64,000 nucleotides of DNA from Alteromonas lipotrueae. GTDB lineage: Bacteria > Pseudomonadota > Gammaproteobacteria > Enterobacterales > Alteromonadaceae. Shown piece after piece: positions 1-9,133 of this stretch. The position numbers were made by a program, and so were the translations under genes. The notes under the pieces were generated by a model. The model searched no databases, had not been told where the DNA came from, and was given only the letters and a program-made list of their open reading frames with translations. Each line of letters opens with the position of its first letter. Position 1 is the stretch's first letter. Location: the NCBI RefSeq assembly GCF_019249215.1, contig NZ_JAESDI010000012.1, positions 1 through 64,000 of the forward strand. The letters run 5' to 3'.

Positions 1-63
1 TCGAATATGAATCGTCGTTGTGTGACACTCTTAATGAGTGCCCACACAGATTGTCTTGTTATA

Positions 64-116
64 AATTGTTAAAGAACGTGGTGCAGAATCGCGACGCTTT
101 CGGTCGGGACTTCTGC
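64..116 (-). promoter_or_regulatory. rRNA leader: boxB-like hairpin and boxA antitermination site
   Basis: Reading leftwards, a nested hairpin comes first (GCAGAA/TTCTGC outer arms at 111-116 and 83-88, CGAC/GTCG inner arms). It is followed by GTTCTTTAACAA at 77-66, the gammaproteobacterial boxA, and then by a stretch containing GACAATCTGTGTGGGCACT as in E. coli rrn leaders. This is the nut-like site for NusB/S10 antitermination. It shows that a rRNA gene, probably 16S, begins just beyond the left edge. Confidence 0.8.
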
Positions 117-236
117 GCAAGGAGGACGCACATTACATATTGCAGTGTCGTTTCTCTTGCTGTGCCGATAAGTATTTTACCGACCTCACTATAAGCTCTC
201 GCTTTCCGTGAGCGCTTCTCTTCGAAGCGGATGCGC

Positions 237-264
237 ATTTTACGCCGTTTGTTTTTAGTGTCAA
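237..264 (-). promoter_or_regulatory. rRNA operon promoter, proximal (P3)
   Basis: The minus strand has TTGACA, 16 bases, TAAAAT, then GCGC. It is the promoter nearest to the boxB/boxA leader at 66-116 and presumably the last start point before the antitermination signals. Confidence 0.72.
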
Positions 265-363
265 CGTTTTTCGTAAATTTCTTTTCGAATCGTCATTTAC
301 TCCGAAGAGCCTCTAAAAACTGCTTTTTCGTCGTTGTTACCAACTCCTTGAAGCGAGGCGCGC

Positions 364-391
364 ATTCTACATCGTTAAGTTCCGATGTCAA
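364..391 (-). promoter_or_regulatory. rRNA operon promoter, middle (P2)
   Basis: The minus strand has TTGACA, 16 bases, TAGAAT, then a GCGCGCC discriminator. The perfect -35 and GC-rich discriminator match the other two promoters of this tandem set, which all keep a 16-base spacer. Confidence 0.75.
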
Positions 392-479
392 CCCTGTTTT
401 CAAACTATTTAACCAGTCTTAAATCAGGGTTTAGCGCTATGTCTTGCGAGTGCCTGAAGCCCCTCAAAACGTGGAGCGC

Positions 480-507
480 ATTATAGATAGGTGGCGTAAA
501 AGATCAA
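480..507 (-). promoter_or_regulatory. rRNA operon promoter, distal (P1)
   Basis: On the minus strand a TTGATC -35 element and a consensus TATAAT -10 element are separated by 16 bases and followed by a GC-rich GCGC discriminator, the layout typical of growth-rate-regulated rRNA promoters. It is the first of three similar promoters pointing left towards an rRNA operon outside the window. The AT-rich stretch at about 510-600 lies where an UP element and Fis sites would be expected. Confidence 0.75.
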
Positions 508-691
508 CCGTTATTTGACAGTTATTTGTATTTAAAACCATTTTCACCTTTAAACGCTCATTTTTACATCATTTGGGTGTATTCCATTGGTCTTTAGGAT
601 AGTTCTTTCACATTTTATTGTTCTAATTGTTACAAATGAGTAAACTATGACCAGCCTTCATTATGATAATAAACACTAGAAAGGTAGGTAT

Positions 692-1156
692 ATGAAAGTA
701 GGCTTTATTCAATGCACTGTTATTAGTGCTATCTTTGCAATCGCAGGATATCTGTTGTTTTCATCAGCTAGTATAGAGGCGCACGTGCCGTTAACGGTTT
801 CAGCGTCTTTATTAGTAAGCGGTATATTAACTCCGTGGCTAGCTTCACTCCTTAACAATTCACCCTCTGAAAATGCTGCGCCCTCCACTAGCAGCACAAC
901 CACTGAAACACTCTATGTCGGTAATCTACCGTATCGTGCAAACGAATCTGCGGTTAAAGAGTATTTTGGTAGTTTTGTCGAAGTGCAATCTGTCCGACTC
1001 ATGAAGGATAGAAAAACTGGCAAGCGAAAAGGTTATGGCTTTATTGAAGTGTTAACTAGCGATCTTGACCCAGTAATAGCGAAGACTAACGACTCAGTGT
1101 TCCAAGAGCGAACATTAAAAGTTAGGCCAGCTAAAGATAAAGTAGAACAAGCATAA
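692..1156 (+). CDS. Membrane-anchored RRM-domain RNA-binding protein
   Basis: The 154-residue protein has two N-terminal hydrophobic segments (about residues 5-25 and 33-53), a Ser/Thr/Pro-rich linker, and one RNA recognition motif from about residue 73 to 150. RNP2 is seen as LYVGNL and RNP1 as KGYGFIEV, so the RRM fold and its aromatic RNA-contacting residues are intact. Free RRM proteins are common in marine bacteria and cyanobacteria, but here the domain is tethered behind two probable membrane helices, suggesting RNA binding at the inner membrane. The RNA target is unknown. A short upstream AAAGGTAGG ribosome-binding site supports the start, and a bidirectional terminator follows directly. 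Confidence 0.85.
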   Translation: MKVGFIQCTVISAIFAIAGYLLFSSASIEAHVPLTVSASLLVSGILTPWLASLLNNSPSENAAPSTSSTTTETLYVGNLPYRANESAVKEYFGSFVEVQSVRLMKDRKTGKRKGYGFIEVLTSDLDPVIAKTNDSVFQERTLKVRPAKDKVEQA

Positions 1157-1160
1157 ATAA

Positions 1161-1191
1161 AAAACCTGGGTTTTAAGCCCAGGTTTTTTTC
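1161..1191. terminator. Bidirectional intrinsic terminator
   Basis: Ten-base arms (AAAACCTGGG and CCCAGGTTTT) enclose a seven-base loop and are followed by a T tract. It sits between the convergent RRM gene and the DUF5610-like gene and can serve both strands. Confidence 0.85.
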
Positions 1192-1192
1192 T

Positions 1193-2470
1193 TTATTCCG
1201 TAGCCGCTTGCTGTGGCATTGCGTTCAATAAGTTTTGATTAAACGTATGGAAGCGATTTATAGCTGATACTAAATCTGGTATTTGTACATCTTTCATTTC
1301 ACTGATAATACCCGCAAGTAAGGTATTATAGTCATCTCCAGAGCTTAAAGTATTCTCAGCATTTTCGAATGTAGACATCATCTTTTCTAGATACTGTGCG
1401 ATTGGGCTAACTACATTGCCATATTGGTTTTCAGCTTCACCTTCTTCACTATAATGCTTAACGTTCTCATAAGCCTTTACCATTTCGGTTTGTGTAGTGC
1501 GGTTTAACTGCAATGCATACCCAACTAACTCTTTATCATCGAAACCTAAATTCAACGCTTGTTCGAAGGCCTTATCCATATCGCCGCTATAGAATGTATC
1601 AGCTAAGTCCTGTGCTTCACCCACAAGGTCTGCAATAGCTGTCATTTCATCTTCATCGATTTCACCCTTTAACGAAAAGCTGATGCCACTTCGTTCAAAG
1701 TATTCATATTGAGAGGACTGTTGCACCACAACTGAACCCGTATTCGAACTAGACTCTTGGGTGTCGTCATTTGCGGGTATATACAATGACGTCTGGCTAG
1801 CAGCACTAAATTGTCTGATACTTTCAAAGCTAAGGTTTACTTCATCCCCATCTTTGGTTCGAATAAGCAAACTACCTGATTTAGCATCAGATGCAGATAC
1901 CGCGTTAAGCTCGCTCACACTCACTGGATTAGGGTTGAAGATATTCTGTTCTAAATCGTCGATGCCGCCATCTATCATTTCACGGCTACGAGTAACACCT
2001 TCTTCAATCTCATCATTCATAAAGCCTTCGAGATCCTTTTCAGCCATAGCGAAGCCACGACTTACGCCTTCACGGGCCTGACCAAATAACCCTTTTAGGG
2101 TATCGTCATCAGCGCCACCGTCAGCAGCACCTTGAATGACACCGGTCACGAACCCAAGTACATTACGTGCGACTTTCTCGAAATCGAATAAGCTTTTATT
2201 TTCTTCGCCGTCTTCAGACTGCTTGCTTTCATTCGGGCGCTTGCCATCAATAACCACATTTTGACTTAAACTACCACTGAAGACCTTTAAGCCGATACTG
2301 GTTTGCGTGCTATTCACGGTGACCGTTGCTGAATGCTGTTTGGTAAACTCGGCTGCTTGTTGTAAACCCTCCTGTTGAAGCTGCTTCTTTATAGCTTCAT
2401 TCGGGTGAACCGATGCCTTTTCATCCACTTTCTGGTCGCCCATGAAAGCCTTAATTTGACTCACGTTCAT
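1193..2470 (-). CDS. DUF5610-like hypothetical protein
   Basis: A 425-residue soluble, acidic protein without signal peptide or membrane helix. A central segment (FDFEKVARNVLGFVTG and the following helical stretch) resembles the DUF5610 family as I remember it from Alteromonas and Shewanella. The function is unknown. The longer ATG at 2515 is open, but I prefer the ATG at 2470 because GAGGA lies seven bases upstream of it and no such site precedes the first. The gene is monocistronic, divergent from trmA and convergent with the RRM gene. The C-terminal half is mostly predicted helix. Confidence 0.6.
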   Translation of the reverse strand: MNVSQIKAFMGDQKVDEKASVHPNEAIKKQLQQEGLQQAAEFTKQHSATVTVNSTQTSIGLKVFSGSLSQNVVIDGKRPNESKQSEDGEENKSLFDFEKVARNVLGFVTGVIQGAADGGADDDTLKGLFGQAREGVSRGFAMAEKDLEGFMNDEIEEGVTRSREMIDGGIDDLEQNIFNPNPVSVSELNAVSASDAKSGSLLIRTKDGDEVNLSFESIRQFSAASQTSLYIPANDDTQESSSNTGSVVVQQSSQYEYFERSGISFSLKGEIDEDEMTAIADLVGEAQDLADTFYSGDMDKAFEQALNLGFDDKELVGYALQLNRTTQTEMVKAYENVKHYSEEGEAENQYGNVVSPIAQYLEKMMSTFENAENTLSSGDDYNTLLAGIISEMKDVQIPDLVSAINRFHTFNQNLLNAMPQQAATE

Positions 2471-2627
2471 AATTTGATCCTCACTATCCTCAATCAAGTT
2501 ATCGGCACCAATCACGTATTGTTTAATTTTAATACGAAATTTTTGGTTCTGTGAGTTTTATCCGTTGCACATATAATATAAGGCACTACAATTCGCAGCC
2601 TTATTTAAATGATGTTCGGAGAACCAC

Positions 2628-3722
2628 ATGACAACCACCACTGCAAAAGACTATCAAGCTCAACTCGATGAGAAAGTGGATCGGTTAGGTACTCTCCTAG
2701 CTCCGTTTAACGCCCCTACCCTGTCGGTGCATCCGTCTAAACCTGAAAATTACCGCATGCGAGCTGAATTTCGCGTATGGCACGACGGTGACGATCTTTA
2801 TCACATCATGTTCGATCAAAGTTCTAAAGAGAAATATCGCGTAGATACGTTTCCACCAGCAAGTGAAACTATTAATAATGCAATGCTGCAATTAATAGAC
2901 TATCTAAAACCAAACGAGCTGCTGCGCAAAAAACTTTTTCAAATTGATTATCTAACTGGGCTATCCGGCGAACTCGTTATTAGCTTGCTGTATCACAAGC
3001 CACTTGATGATGCTTGGGAAGCACAAGCTGAACTGCTTCGCACCTTTTTATCTACGCAATTTACCGCGGTAAGTATTATTGGACGTGCTAGAAAGCAAAA
3101 GCGCATTGTGGGTAACGACTTTATTATAGAGCGCTTACCTATTAATGGCCGTGAGTTTGAATTTAAACATATTGAAAATAGCTTTACCCAGCCTAATGCA
3201 GAAGTAAATTGCAGCATGATTGAATGGTCACTTGAATGCTCTGCTCCCCTAACCGGTGATTTACTAGAAATGTATTGTGGTGCAGGGAACTTCTCGATGC
3301 CATTGGCGGTTCATTTTGACAATGTGATAGGAACCGAAATAGCAAAGCCCTCGGTACAAGCAGCGCAATACAATATTGCGGCAAACCACTTAGATAACGT
3401 GAAAATTGTGAGATTGTCGGCAGAAGAGTTTACCGAAGCAATGAACGGGGAAAGAACCTTCTCTCGCTTAGAAGGTGTCAACTTAGCTGAATACAATTTT
3501 ACCACTGTATTGGTTGACCCACCCCGTGCAGGGTTAGACGTAGATTCATTAAAAATGATTCAAGGGTACGATAATATAATCTATATTTCTTGTAATCCTG
3601 AAACTTTAGCTGAAAACTTAAGCCTGCTTTGTGATACTCATGAAGTCGCAAATGCCGCGCTATTCGATCAGTTTCCGTTTACCCATCATATTGAAGCGGG
3701 TGTGTTACTCACCAGAAAGTAA
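2628..3722 (+). CDS. trmA: tRNA (uracil-5-)-methyltransferase TrmA
   Basis: TrmA makes the near-universal m5U54 (ribothymidine) in the T loop of tRNA using SAM. The 364-residue length matches E. coli TrmA. Visible landmarks are the SAM-binding MYCGAGNFS segment, DPPRAGLD, the catalytic nucleophile Cys322 in ISCNPETL, and the general base Glu357 near the C terminus, positions nearly identical to E. coli Cys324/Glu358. There is no iron-sulfur cysteine cluster, which separates it from RlmC/RlmD. It is transcribed alone and convergent with fabR, an arrangement related to the trmA-fabR region of enterobacteria. Confidence 0.95.
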   Translation: MTTTTAKDYQAQLDEKVDRLGTLLAPFNAPTLSVHPSKPENYRMRAEFRVWHDGDDLYHIMFDQSSKEKYRVDTFPPASETINNAMLQLIDYLKPNELLRKKLFQIDYLTGLSGELVISLLYHKPLDDAWEAQAELLRTFLSTQFTAVSIIGRARKQKRIVGNDFIIERLPINGREFEFKHIENSFTQPNAEVNCSMIEWSLECSAPLTGDLLEMYCGAGNFSMPLAVHFDNVIGTEIAKPSVQAAQYNIAANHLDNVKIVRLSAEEFTEAMNGERTFSRLEGVNLAEYNFTTVLVDPPRAGLDVDSLKMIQGYDNIIYISCNPETLAENLSLLCDTHEVANAALFDQFPFTHHIEAGVLLTRK

Positions 3723-3853
3723 CGCTTGGCCTTATTTGATTGGTTTTATCGATGCTTTTGAAACCTGCTTTGAAAAGTGTCAACGCTATTTAGGACGGCT
3801 CACGGCATATATAAATGGCTTGAGGGCTTCGCAGCAAGCTCAAATTCTAACGC

Positions 3854-4474
3854 TTAAGTTGGGTCAGGTGATGTCTCTGATGAAAGCTTCGACATTGCGC
3901 CCAATTGCACGAAACGTAATTGGGCTTTAACCCTTTCACCAATTTCCACCTTTAACTTAGTATCAGCCTCTAGCGCTTCTGCCCCTGCACTAAATACCAA
4001 CCTAACCATCGCATCAGCTTGCAGCTGCGCAATATTGTACTCCACGCCTTGTTGCTCGATGATGTAATCGGTTAGCTCTTCAATAAAATGCTGAATTTCG
4101 CGAAAAACCGCCATTCGGTATGCCGCTGACGTACCCGTATGTTCCCGCAACAATAATCGAAACACATTTTTGTTTGCTGAAATGAACTCCATGAAGGTTT
4201 CAACTGACGTGTGAATTACGCCGCCACCTGAAGCTATTCTACGGCGAGCCTGGCGCATTAATTGGCGAAGGGCTAACCCAGCTTCATCTACCAGCGTTAA
4301 CCCTAATTCATCCATATCTTTGAAGTGTCGATAGAAGGACGTTGGCGCAATGCCAGCCTCTCGCGCTACTTCACGTAAACTAATAGCAGACAAACTGCGA
4401 TTTTCATCCAGTAATAGGAATGCCGCATGAATGATATTTTGGCGGGTTTTAAGCTTTTGTTCCTGACGAGTCAC
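3854..4474 (-). CDS. fabR: TetR-family fatty-acid repressor FabR
   Basis: The 206-residue regulator has an N-terminal TetR helix-turn-helix (about 12-60) containing [20 protein letters not shown], nearly identical to E. coli FabR. It is followed by the FabR-typical [19 protein letters not shown] segment. FabR senses the saturated/unsaturated acyl pool and represses unsaturated fatty-acid genes. A plausible local target is the acyl desaturase at 6356. The start is GTG; the ribosome-binding site is weak. The C-terminal tail is longer in E. coli. FabR next to trmA and near sthA matches the gene neighbourhood in E. coli. Confidence 0.92.
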   Translation of the reverse strand: MTRQEQKLKTRQNIIHAAFLLLDENRSLSAISLREVAREAGIAPTSFYRHFKDMDELGLTLVDEAGLALRQLMRQARRRIASGGGVIHTSVETFMEFISANKNVFRLLLREHTGTSAAYRMAVFREIQHFIEELTDYIIEQQGVEYNIAQLQADAMVRLVFSAGAEALEADTKLKVEIGERVKAQLRFVQLGAMSKLSSETSPDPT

Positions 4475-4797
4475 AATAGTACCAGTTTGTTAGTCTTCAC
4501 TAGTCTATCCCATGAGTGCCTATGGGGAGAAGCTTAAATTAATTCGGCTCTAGGCATAAACAGTATTAGCACTTACTTAGTATTATCTCCATAGCGTTTT
4601 ATAGTAACTGTTGTTACTGTACATTCAACTCTTAACAAGTTGTTAACCATGTAGCCGTTATTCTCCTGTAAGGCATTACTGGGACTTTATTAGAGTGCCT
4701 AGCCAGAATTAATTTATCTCATTATTTCCTGTGGGAATGCTGGACTATGGGGTTATAGGACTATCGGCCTACATGAACGAAAATAACTGATCCAATA
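4475..4797. promoter_or_regulatory. Divergent intergenic region with two palindromes
   Basis: The 323 bases between fabR and the tandem DsbA-like gene hold no gene. They contain a six-base inverted repeat (AGTAAC, 4-base spacer, GTTACT, 4603-4618) and a perfect 15-base palindrome TTAACAAGTTGTTAA (4632-4646). Their size and position between divergent genes suit operators, but I cannot name the protein that would bind. Confidence 0.35.
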
Positions 4798-6117
4798 ATG
4801 AAAAAAAGTATTCAGCCCTACGTGCTACGATTCATTTCGAGTAACACGCTACTAAGTATTAAACGCCGCTATTATTCTAGTGCACGCCTTTTTAGGCGTG
4901 GTGTACCTAAATTAGAAATTTTCATAAAAGTAGATGACCCCTACTCATTCCTACTTGTTCAAGCATTACCGACACTAGAAAAAAAGTATCGCGTAGCCAT
5001 TACAGCTCGCGTCATTATCAATTCAGATCCAGTGATGTTTCCTGAATTAACTATGTGGAATAAGCATTCAATTAATGATGCGATGCATTTAGCCCACGTC
5101 TACCATCTTCATTTTCCGTGCTCTGCTACTGAGATTACCCACCAAGCACGCTCAGTTTTTACTGCGTCCTGTGCCGTTCAGCAAAAAATAGATGAAGGCG
5201 CTTCATGGACAGCCATTGCTGAATTGCTACTTGCCTATTGGAAAGGTAATCATATTGATGCCTCGTCTAGCATTGATGAGGCGGCATTAGAAAAACGCTT
5301 TGAAGCACACCTACATCAGCTTTCCTCGAAAGGTCACTATCTGCCCGCCACGACTTTTTACGAAGGTGAATGGTATTGGGGTGTGGATAGGCTTGATCAC
5401 TTAGAACGTCGACTTATTGATGAAGGCTATGGCATACAACCCAACACTCAAATCGAATTTGATAAAACCTACACTTCACTACTACAGCCTCTCAATTTTT
5501 CGATAGATACGAAAAAGTGCGCCGAACCTTTAACCCTGTTTTGGTCTGCCCGTAGCCCTTATTCTTATATTGCGTTGTTACAGGCCGTAAAACTAACCAT
5601 TCACTACGGTATTCCCCTTGAAGTAAAACCTGTATTGCCGATGATGATGCGTGGGTTGTATGTTCCCCCTAAAAAAGCCATTTATATTTTTCTAGACACA
5701 AAACGCGAGGCACAGAAACTGGGGATTGAATATGGGTTTCTTGCCGATCCGTTAGGTGAAGGTGTAGAGCGATGCTATGCGTTACTAGCCTATGCTCGGG
5801 CGAATAATAAATATCTGGATTATTTACTCTCGTTTGCGAAGTCGGTAAATGCACACGGTGTTAGAGCAGATAAAGACAGCGGAATGAAAAAAATAGTGGA
5901 AGGCGCAGGGCTATCTTGGCAAGAGGCAAAGCGACACTTAGCCAACACTGACTGGAAAGAAGAGGTCACTGCAAACCAATCGGATATTTACCAAAAAGGC
6001 AGTTGGGGTGTGCCCGTTTTCAGATATAAAGATATTCAGGTATGGGGACAAGATAGGTTATTCGTAATGGAAGATGCCATTCGGCAAAACCTTAACCGCA
6101 TAAAGGTGCAACAGTGA
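4798..6117 (+). CDS. Tandem DsbA/HCCA-isomerase-like thioredoxin-fold protein
   Basis: The 439-residue protein contains two copies of the DsbA/2-hydroxychromene-2-carboxylate isomerase fold. The first starts near PKLEIFIKVDDPYSFL and the second near PLTLFWSARSPYSY. Neither copy has the CXXC active site of oxidoreductases. The second keeps the family-typical S-P-Y-S motif, WGVPVF (cis-Pro) and GQDRL segments. This suggests a glutathione-dependent isomerase or transferase rather than a disulfide oxidase. There is no signal peptide, so it is cytoplasmic. It lies between fabR and the desaturase and is probably a separate unit. The substrate is unknown. Confidence 0.8.
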   Translation: MKKSIQPYVLRFISSNTLLSIKRRYYSSARLFRRGVPKLEIFIKVDDPYSFLLVQALPTLEKKYRVAITARVIINSDPVMFPELTMWNKHSINDAMHLAHVYHLHFPCSATEITHQARSVFTASCAVQQKIDEGASWTAIAELLLAYWKGNHIDASSSIDEAALEKRFEAHLHQLSSKGHYLPATTFYEGEWYWGVDRLDHLERRLIDEGYGIQPNTQIEFDKTYTSLLQPLNFSIDTKKCAEPLTLFWSARSPYSYIALLQAVKLTIHYGIPLEVKPVLPMMMRGLYVPPKKAIYIFLDTKREAQKLGIEYGFLADPLGEGVERCYALLAYARANNKYLDYLLSFAKSVNAHGVRADKDSGMKKIVEGAGLSWQEAKRHLANTDWKEEVTANQSDIYQKGSWGVPVFRYKDIQVWGQDRLFVMEDAIRQNLNRIKVQQ

Positions 6118-6260
6118 TGGGTAGTGCATAACATTGGCCACTCCCCCAACTTGAAGCGCCTACCGATGTAAGTAATTCAATAATTTCGTTTATAAACACC
6201 GATAAGACTTCCTTAGCATAAAGTGTAGTAGGCAATTTCTTGAAGCTTACTATAATTAAA

Positions 6261-6298
6261 GTTTACACACGTAAGCAGAACTTCTGTCCATTCTGCTT
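6261..6298. promoter_or_regulatory. Inverted repeats upstream of the desaturase (candidate operator)
   Basis: Two overlapping symmetrical elements lie 58-95 bases before the desaturase start. One is GTTTAC-ACAC-GTAAGC (6261-6276, arms matching 5 of 6). The other is AAGCAGAA, 10-base spacer, TTCTGCTT (6273-6298). The first has the size and symmetry of a TetR-type operator, and fabR is nearby, so it is a candidate FabR site. This is inference, because no consensus comparison was possible. Confidence 0.35.
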
Positions 6299-6355
6299 GC
6301 CTGATGAGCAATAAAACGATAAATTAGCGCACAGTTGTAAGCTGAGTTGTAGAAA

Positions 6356-7483
6356 ATGAAAAAACCACCTCTTATCCTGACGAATGTCTTAGTGTTCATT
6401 ATTACCGGCGCCATCGCCTTTATTGGCGTACCTGTTTGGGTTATCAATCATGGAATTGATTGGGCGGAAATAGGCACTGCGATTTTCTTATTTTATTTCA
6501 CTGGTATGTCAATTACTGCTGGTTACCATCGTCTGTGGTCACATAAAACCTATGATGCGAATATTGTCGTGCGCGTAGTACTTGCCATAGGTGGCGCAAT
6601 GGCGCTGCAAAATAGTATTTTGCACTGGAGTTCAGATCACAGAATTCACCACCGTCATGTAGATGACAACGAAAAAGACCCTTATTCTGCAAAACGCGGT
6701 TTATGGTTTGCACACATTGGTTGGATGCTCCGCGAGTATCAGGAAAAACGATATGACGACTATAGAAACTGCAAAGACTTGCAGAAAGATAAAGTTGTTA
6801 TGTGGCAACACAATTACTATTTACCTATCGTTCTTGCTGCTAACTTCGGCGTTACTGGCTTTTTGGGTTGGTTGAATGGCGACATTCTAGGCATGATTTT
6901 AGTGGCTGGCGTATTGCGCTTGGTACTTGTGCATCATGTAACCTTCTTTATCAATTCCTTAGCACATTTCTGGGGAAACCAGCCGTACACTGATTCAAAC
7001 ACGGCCAGAGACAACGGCGTGCTTGCGTTTTTTACCTTCGGCGAGGGTTATCACAATTACCATCATATTTTTGAATATGACTATCGCAACGGTATTCGTT
7101 GGTATCAATTCGATCCTACAAAATGGTTAATTCGCGGACTGTCTTACGTGGGTCTAACGCATAACCTACGTCGTGTACCTGAAGAGCGTATTGAAAAAGC
7201 GAGAGCTGCCATGCAACTGCAACGCGCTAGCGAACAAGTCTCTGTACTACCAAATGCAGAAGAGTTAATGCACACTATCGAGCAAGAGTATGAGTTACTT
7301 ATGCAACGTATGTCTGACTACTATGCGGCGAAAAAACGCTTGATGAAGGTAAAACAAACATCACTCAAGCGCACCATAGAAGGCTTAGAGCTTACCTACA
7401 AGTACAAAGAGCTTAAGCATGCGTTAGCCCTACAGAAAGAAAAGTGGCTTCAATTACAGAGCCTTTCGCTGCAAGCCGCATAG
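6356..7483 (+). CDS. Acyl-CoA/acyl-lipid delta-9-type fatty acid desaturase
   Basis: A membrane di-iron desaturase of 375 residues. The three histidine boxes are present: HRLWSH, HRIHHRH and YHNYHH, together with the usual pairs of membrane helices. Such enzymes add a cis double bond to saturated acyl chains aerobically, using electrons from a reductase that is not encoded nearby. The C-terminal 80 or so residues beyond the desaturase core are charged and helical (coiled-coil-like), an extension common in marine gammaproteobacterial homologues. Proximity of fabR suggests control by membrane fatty-acid state. A terminator follows at 7515. Confidence 0.92.
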   Translation: MKKPPLILTNVLVFIITGAIAFIGVPVWVINHGIDWAEIGTAIFLFYFTGMSITAGYHRLWSHKTYDANIVVRVVLAIGGAMALQNSILHWSSDHRIHHRHVDDNEKDPYSAKRGLWFAHIGWMLREYQEKRYDDYRNCKDLQKDKVVMWQHNYYLPIVLAANFGVTGFLGWLNGDILGMILVAGVLRLVLVHHVTFFINSLAHFWGNQPYTDSNTARDNGVLAFFTFGEGYHNYHHIFEYDYRNGIRWYQFDPTKWLIRGLSYVGLTHNLRRVPEERIEKARAAMQLQRASEQVSVLPNAEELMHTIEQEYELLMQRMSDYYAAKKRLMKVKQTSLKRTIEGLELTYKYKELKHALALQKEKWLQLQSLSLQAA

Positions 7484-7514
7484 AATTATTGGCTACACCC
7501 TAGTGTATTTTAAG

Positions 7515-7547
7515 AACCCACATGCGCCTTGCACATGTGGGTTTTGT
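7515..7547 (+). terminator. Intrinsic terminator after the desaturase gene
   Basis: Ten-base arms AACCCACATG and CATGTGGGTT enclose a nine-base loop and are followed by a T-rich stretch. Confidence 0.8.
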
Positions 7548-7653
7548 TTATTTGGCGATTAGCACTAGAGTTAGTGTTACAAACCCAGTAACGTAGAATA
7601 TTAGTAGAAATTATTTTACGACAAGCGCGGCCACTCAAAAATAGGATGTAGTT

Positions 7654-9081
7654 ATGGCGACAAAGCAAAAAGACAAACCAGTAACCCCTTCTTACCAATA
7701 CGATGCCATTGTTATTGGCACAGGACCTGGGGGCGAAGGTGTAGCCATGCAGTTGGCTAAAGCTGGCAAGAAAGTCGCCGTAGTAGAAAGGTACGAAGCG
7801 GTGGGAGGCGGATGTACGCATTGGGGTACTATTCCATCTAAAGCGTTAAGGCACTCAGTTAGCCGCTTAATTGAATACAATAGCTCTCCCCTTTTTGCTG
7901 ATAACCATTTAAGCCGAAGCCTCACTTTTGCAGAAATTATGCATCATGCCAGTGGTGTCGTAAAAAGTCAGACCCGTCTTAGATCATCCTTTTATGATAG
8001 AAACCGTGTCAACTTGTATCATGGTGAAGCCAGCTTCCTAGATGCCAATACCTTACAAATTGTCCGTGATGATGGGTCGAAAGATATTTTAACAGCAGCA
8101 CAAATTGCTATCGCCACCGGCTCACGCCCTTACACGCCTAAAGATATCGATTTTGATCATCCTAGAATTTACAATTCCGATACTATTTTATCTCTCGATC
8201 ACGATCCTAAATCCATCATAATTTACGGTGCAGGTGTTATAGGGTCTGAATACGCCAGTATCTTTCGAGGAATGGGCGTAAAAGTCGACCTCGTGAATAT
8301 GCGCGATAGGTTACTGTCTTTCCTTGATACCGAAATTTCAGATGCGCTAAGTTACCACCTGTGGAATAACGGCGTGCTTATTAGGCATAACGAAACCTAT
8401 AAGTCGGTGGAGGGTAAAGAAGACAGTGTAGTATTGAACCTAGAGTCAGGTAAACGAATGAAAGCTGATTGCTTATTGTTTGCCAACGGCCGTACAGGTA
8501 ACACTGACATGTTGGGTTTAGAGGCCATTGGTCTCAAAGCAGATAATCGCGGGCAACTCAGTGTGAATGAGAAATACCAAACCCAAGTGGACAACATCTT
8601 CGCTGTAGGAGACGTTATCGGATACCCAAGTTTGGCGTCTGCCGCATACAATCAGGGGCGATTTGCCGCTGAAGCAATGTTAGGGGCAACGACACACACC
8701 GCACTCGTGGCCGATATTCCCACTGGCATTTATACTATTCCTGAGATTAGTTCGGTTGGTAAAACCGAGCAAGAGCTTACTGCCGCAAAAGTCCCTTACG
8801 AAGTGGGTAGAGCTCAATTTAAACATTTGGCTCGCGCTCAGATTGCGTCAACACAAGTTGGTAGCTTGAAAATTCTATTCCATAGAGAGACTAAGAAGGT
8901 CTTGGGTATTCATTGTTTTGGAGAGCGTGCATCTGAAATTGTGCACATTGGGCAAGCTATTATGCAGCAAAAAGGTGATGGGAATACCATCGACTACTTT
9001 GTGAATACAACATTTAATTACCCCACCATGGCCGAAGCTTATCGCGTAGCAGCAATTAACGGGCTCAATAGAATATTTTAG
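7654..9081 (+). CDS. sthA: Soluble pyridine nucleotide transhydrogenase SthA
   Basis: SthA (UdhA) is a soluble FAD enzyme that moves reducing equivalents between NADPH and NAD+. The 475-residue sequence has the N-terminal FAD motif GTGPGGEG, a disulfide-reductase-like segment [15 protein letters not shown] in which the second redox cysteine is replaced by Thr as in SthA, a second nucleotide-binding [11 protein letters not shown] motif, and the C-terminal dimer domain. This loss of the CXXXXC pair separates it from dihydrolipoamide dehydrogenase. The gene is alone, with a strong terminator. It may balance NADPH in a block rich in lipid functions. Confidence 0.95.
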   Translation: MATKQKDKPVTPSYQYDAIVIGTGPGGEGVAMQLAKAGKKVAVVERYEAVGGGCTHWGTIPSKALRHSVSRLIEYNSSPLFADNHLSRSLTFAEIMHHASGVVKSQTRLRSSFYDRNRVNLYHGEASFLDANTLQIVRDDGSKDILTAAQIAIATGSRPYTPKDIDFDHPRIYNSDTILSLDHDPKSIIIYGAGVIGSEYASIFRGMGVKVDLVNMRDRLLSFLDTEISDALSYHLWNNGVLIRHNETYKSVEGKEDSVVLNLESGKRMKADCLLFANGRTGNTDMLGLEAIGLKADNRGQLSVNEKYQTQVDNIFAVGDVIGYPSLASAAYNQGRFAAEAMLGATTHTALVADIPTGIYTIPEISSVGKTEQELTAAKVPYEVGRAQFKHLARAQIASTQVGSLKILFHRETKKVLGIHCFGERASEIVHIGQAIMQQKGDGNTIDYFVNTTFNYPTMAEAYRVAAINGLNRIF

Positions 9082-9095
9082 GGAAATTTGGACAC

Positions 9096-9126
9096 AAAAA
9101 AACCGGCACTGAGTGCCGGTTTTTTT
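9096..9126. terminator. Bidirectional intrinsic terminator after sthA
   Basis: CCGGCAC, three-base loop, GTGCCGG, flanked by A and T tracts on both sides. It serves sthA and the convergent small secreted-protein gene. Confidence 0.88.
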
Positions 9127-9133
9127 AGTGCGA

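Noticed and set aside
231..422. Plus-strand open frame of 63 codons at the left end
   Set aside because: It lies over the rRNA promoters on the other strand and has no credible protein features.
7510..7821. Minus-strand open frame over the start of sthA
   Set aside because: It reads through the desaturase terminator and the sthA start; the sthA FAD motif is decisive.
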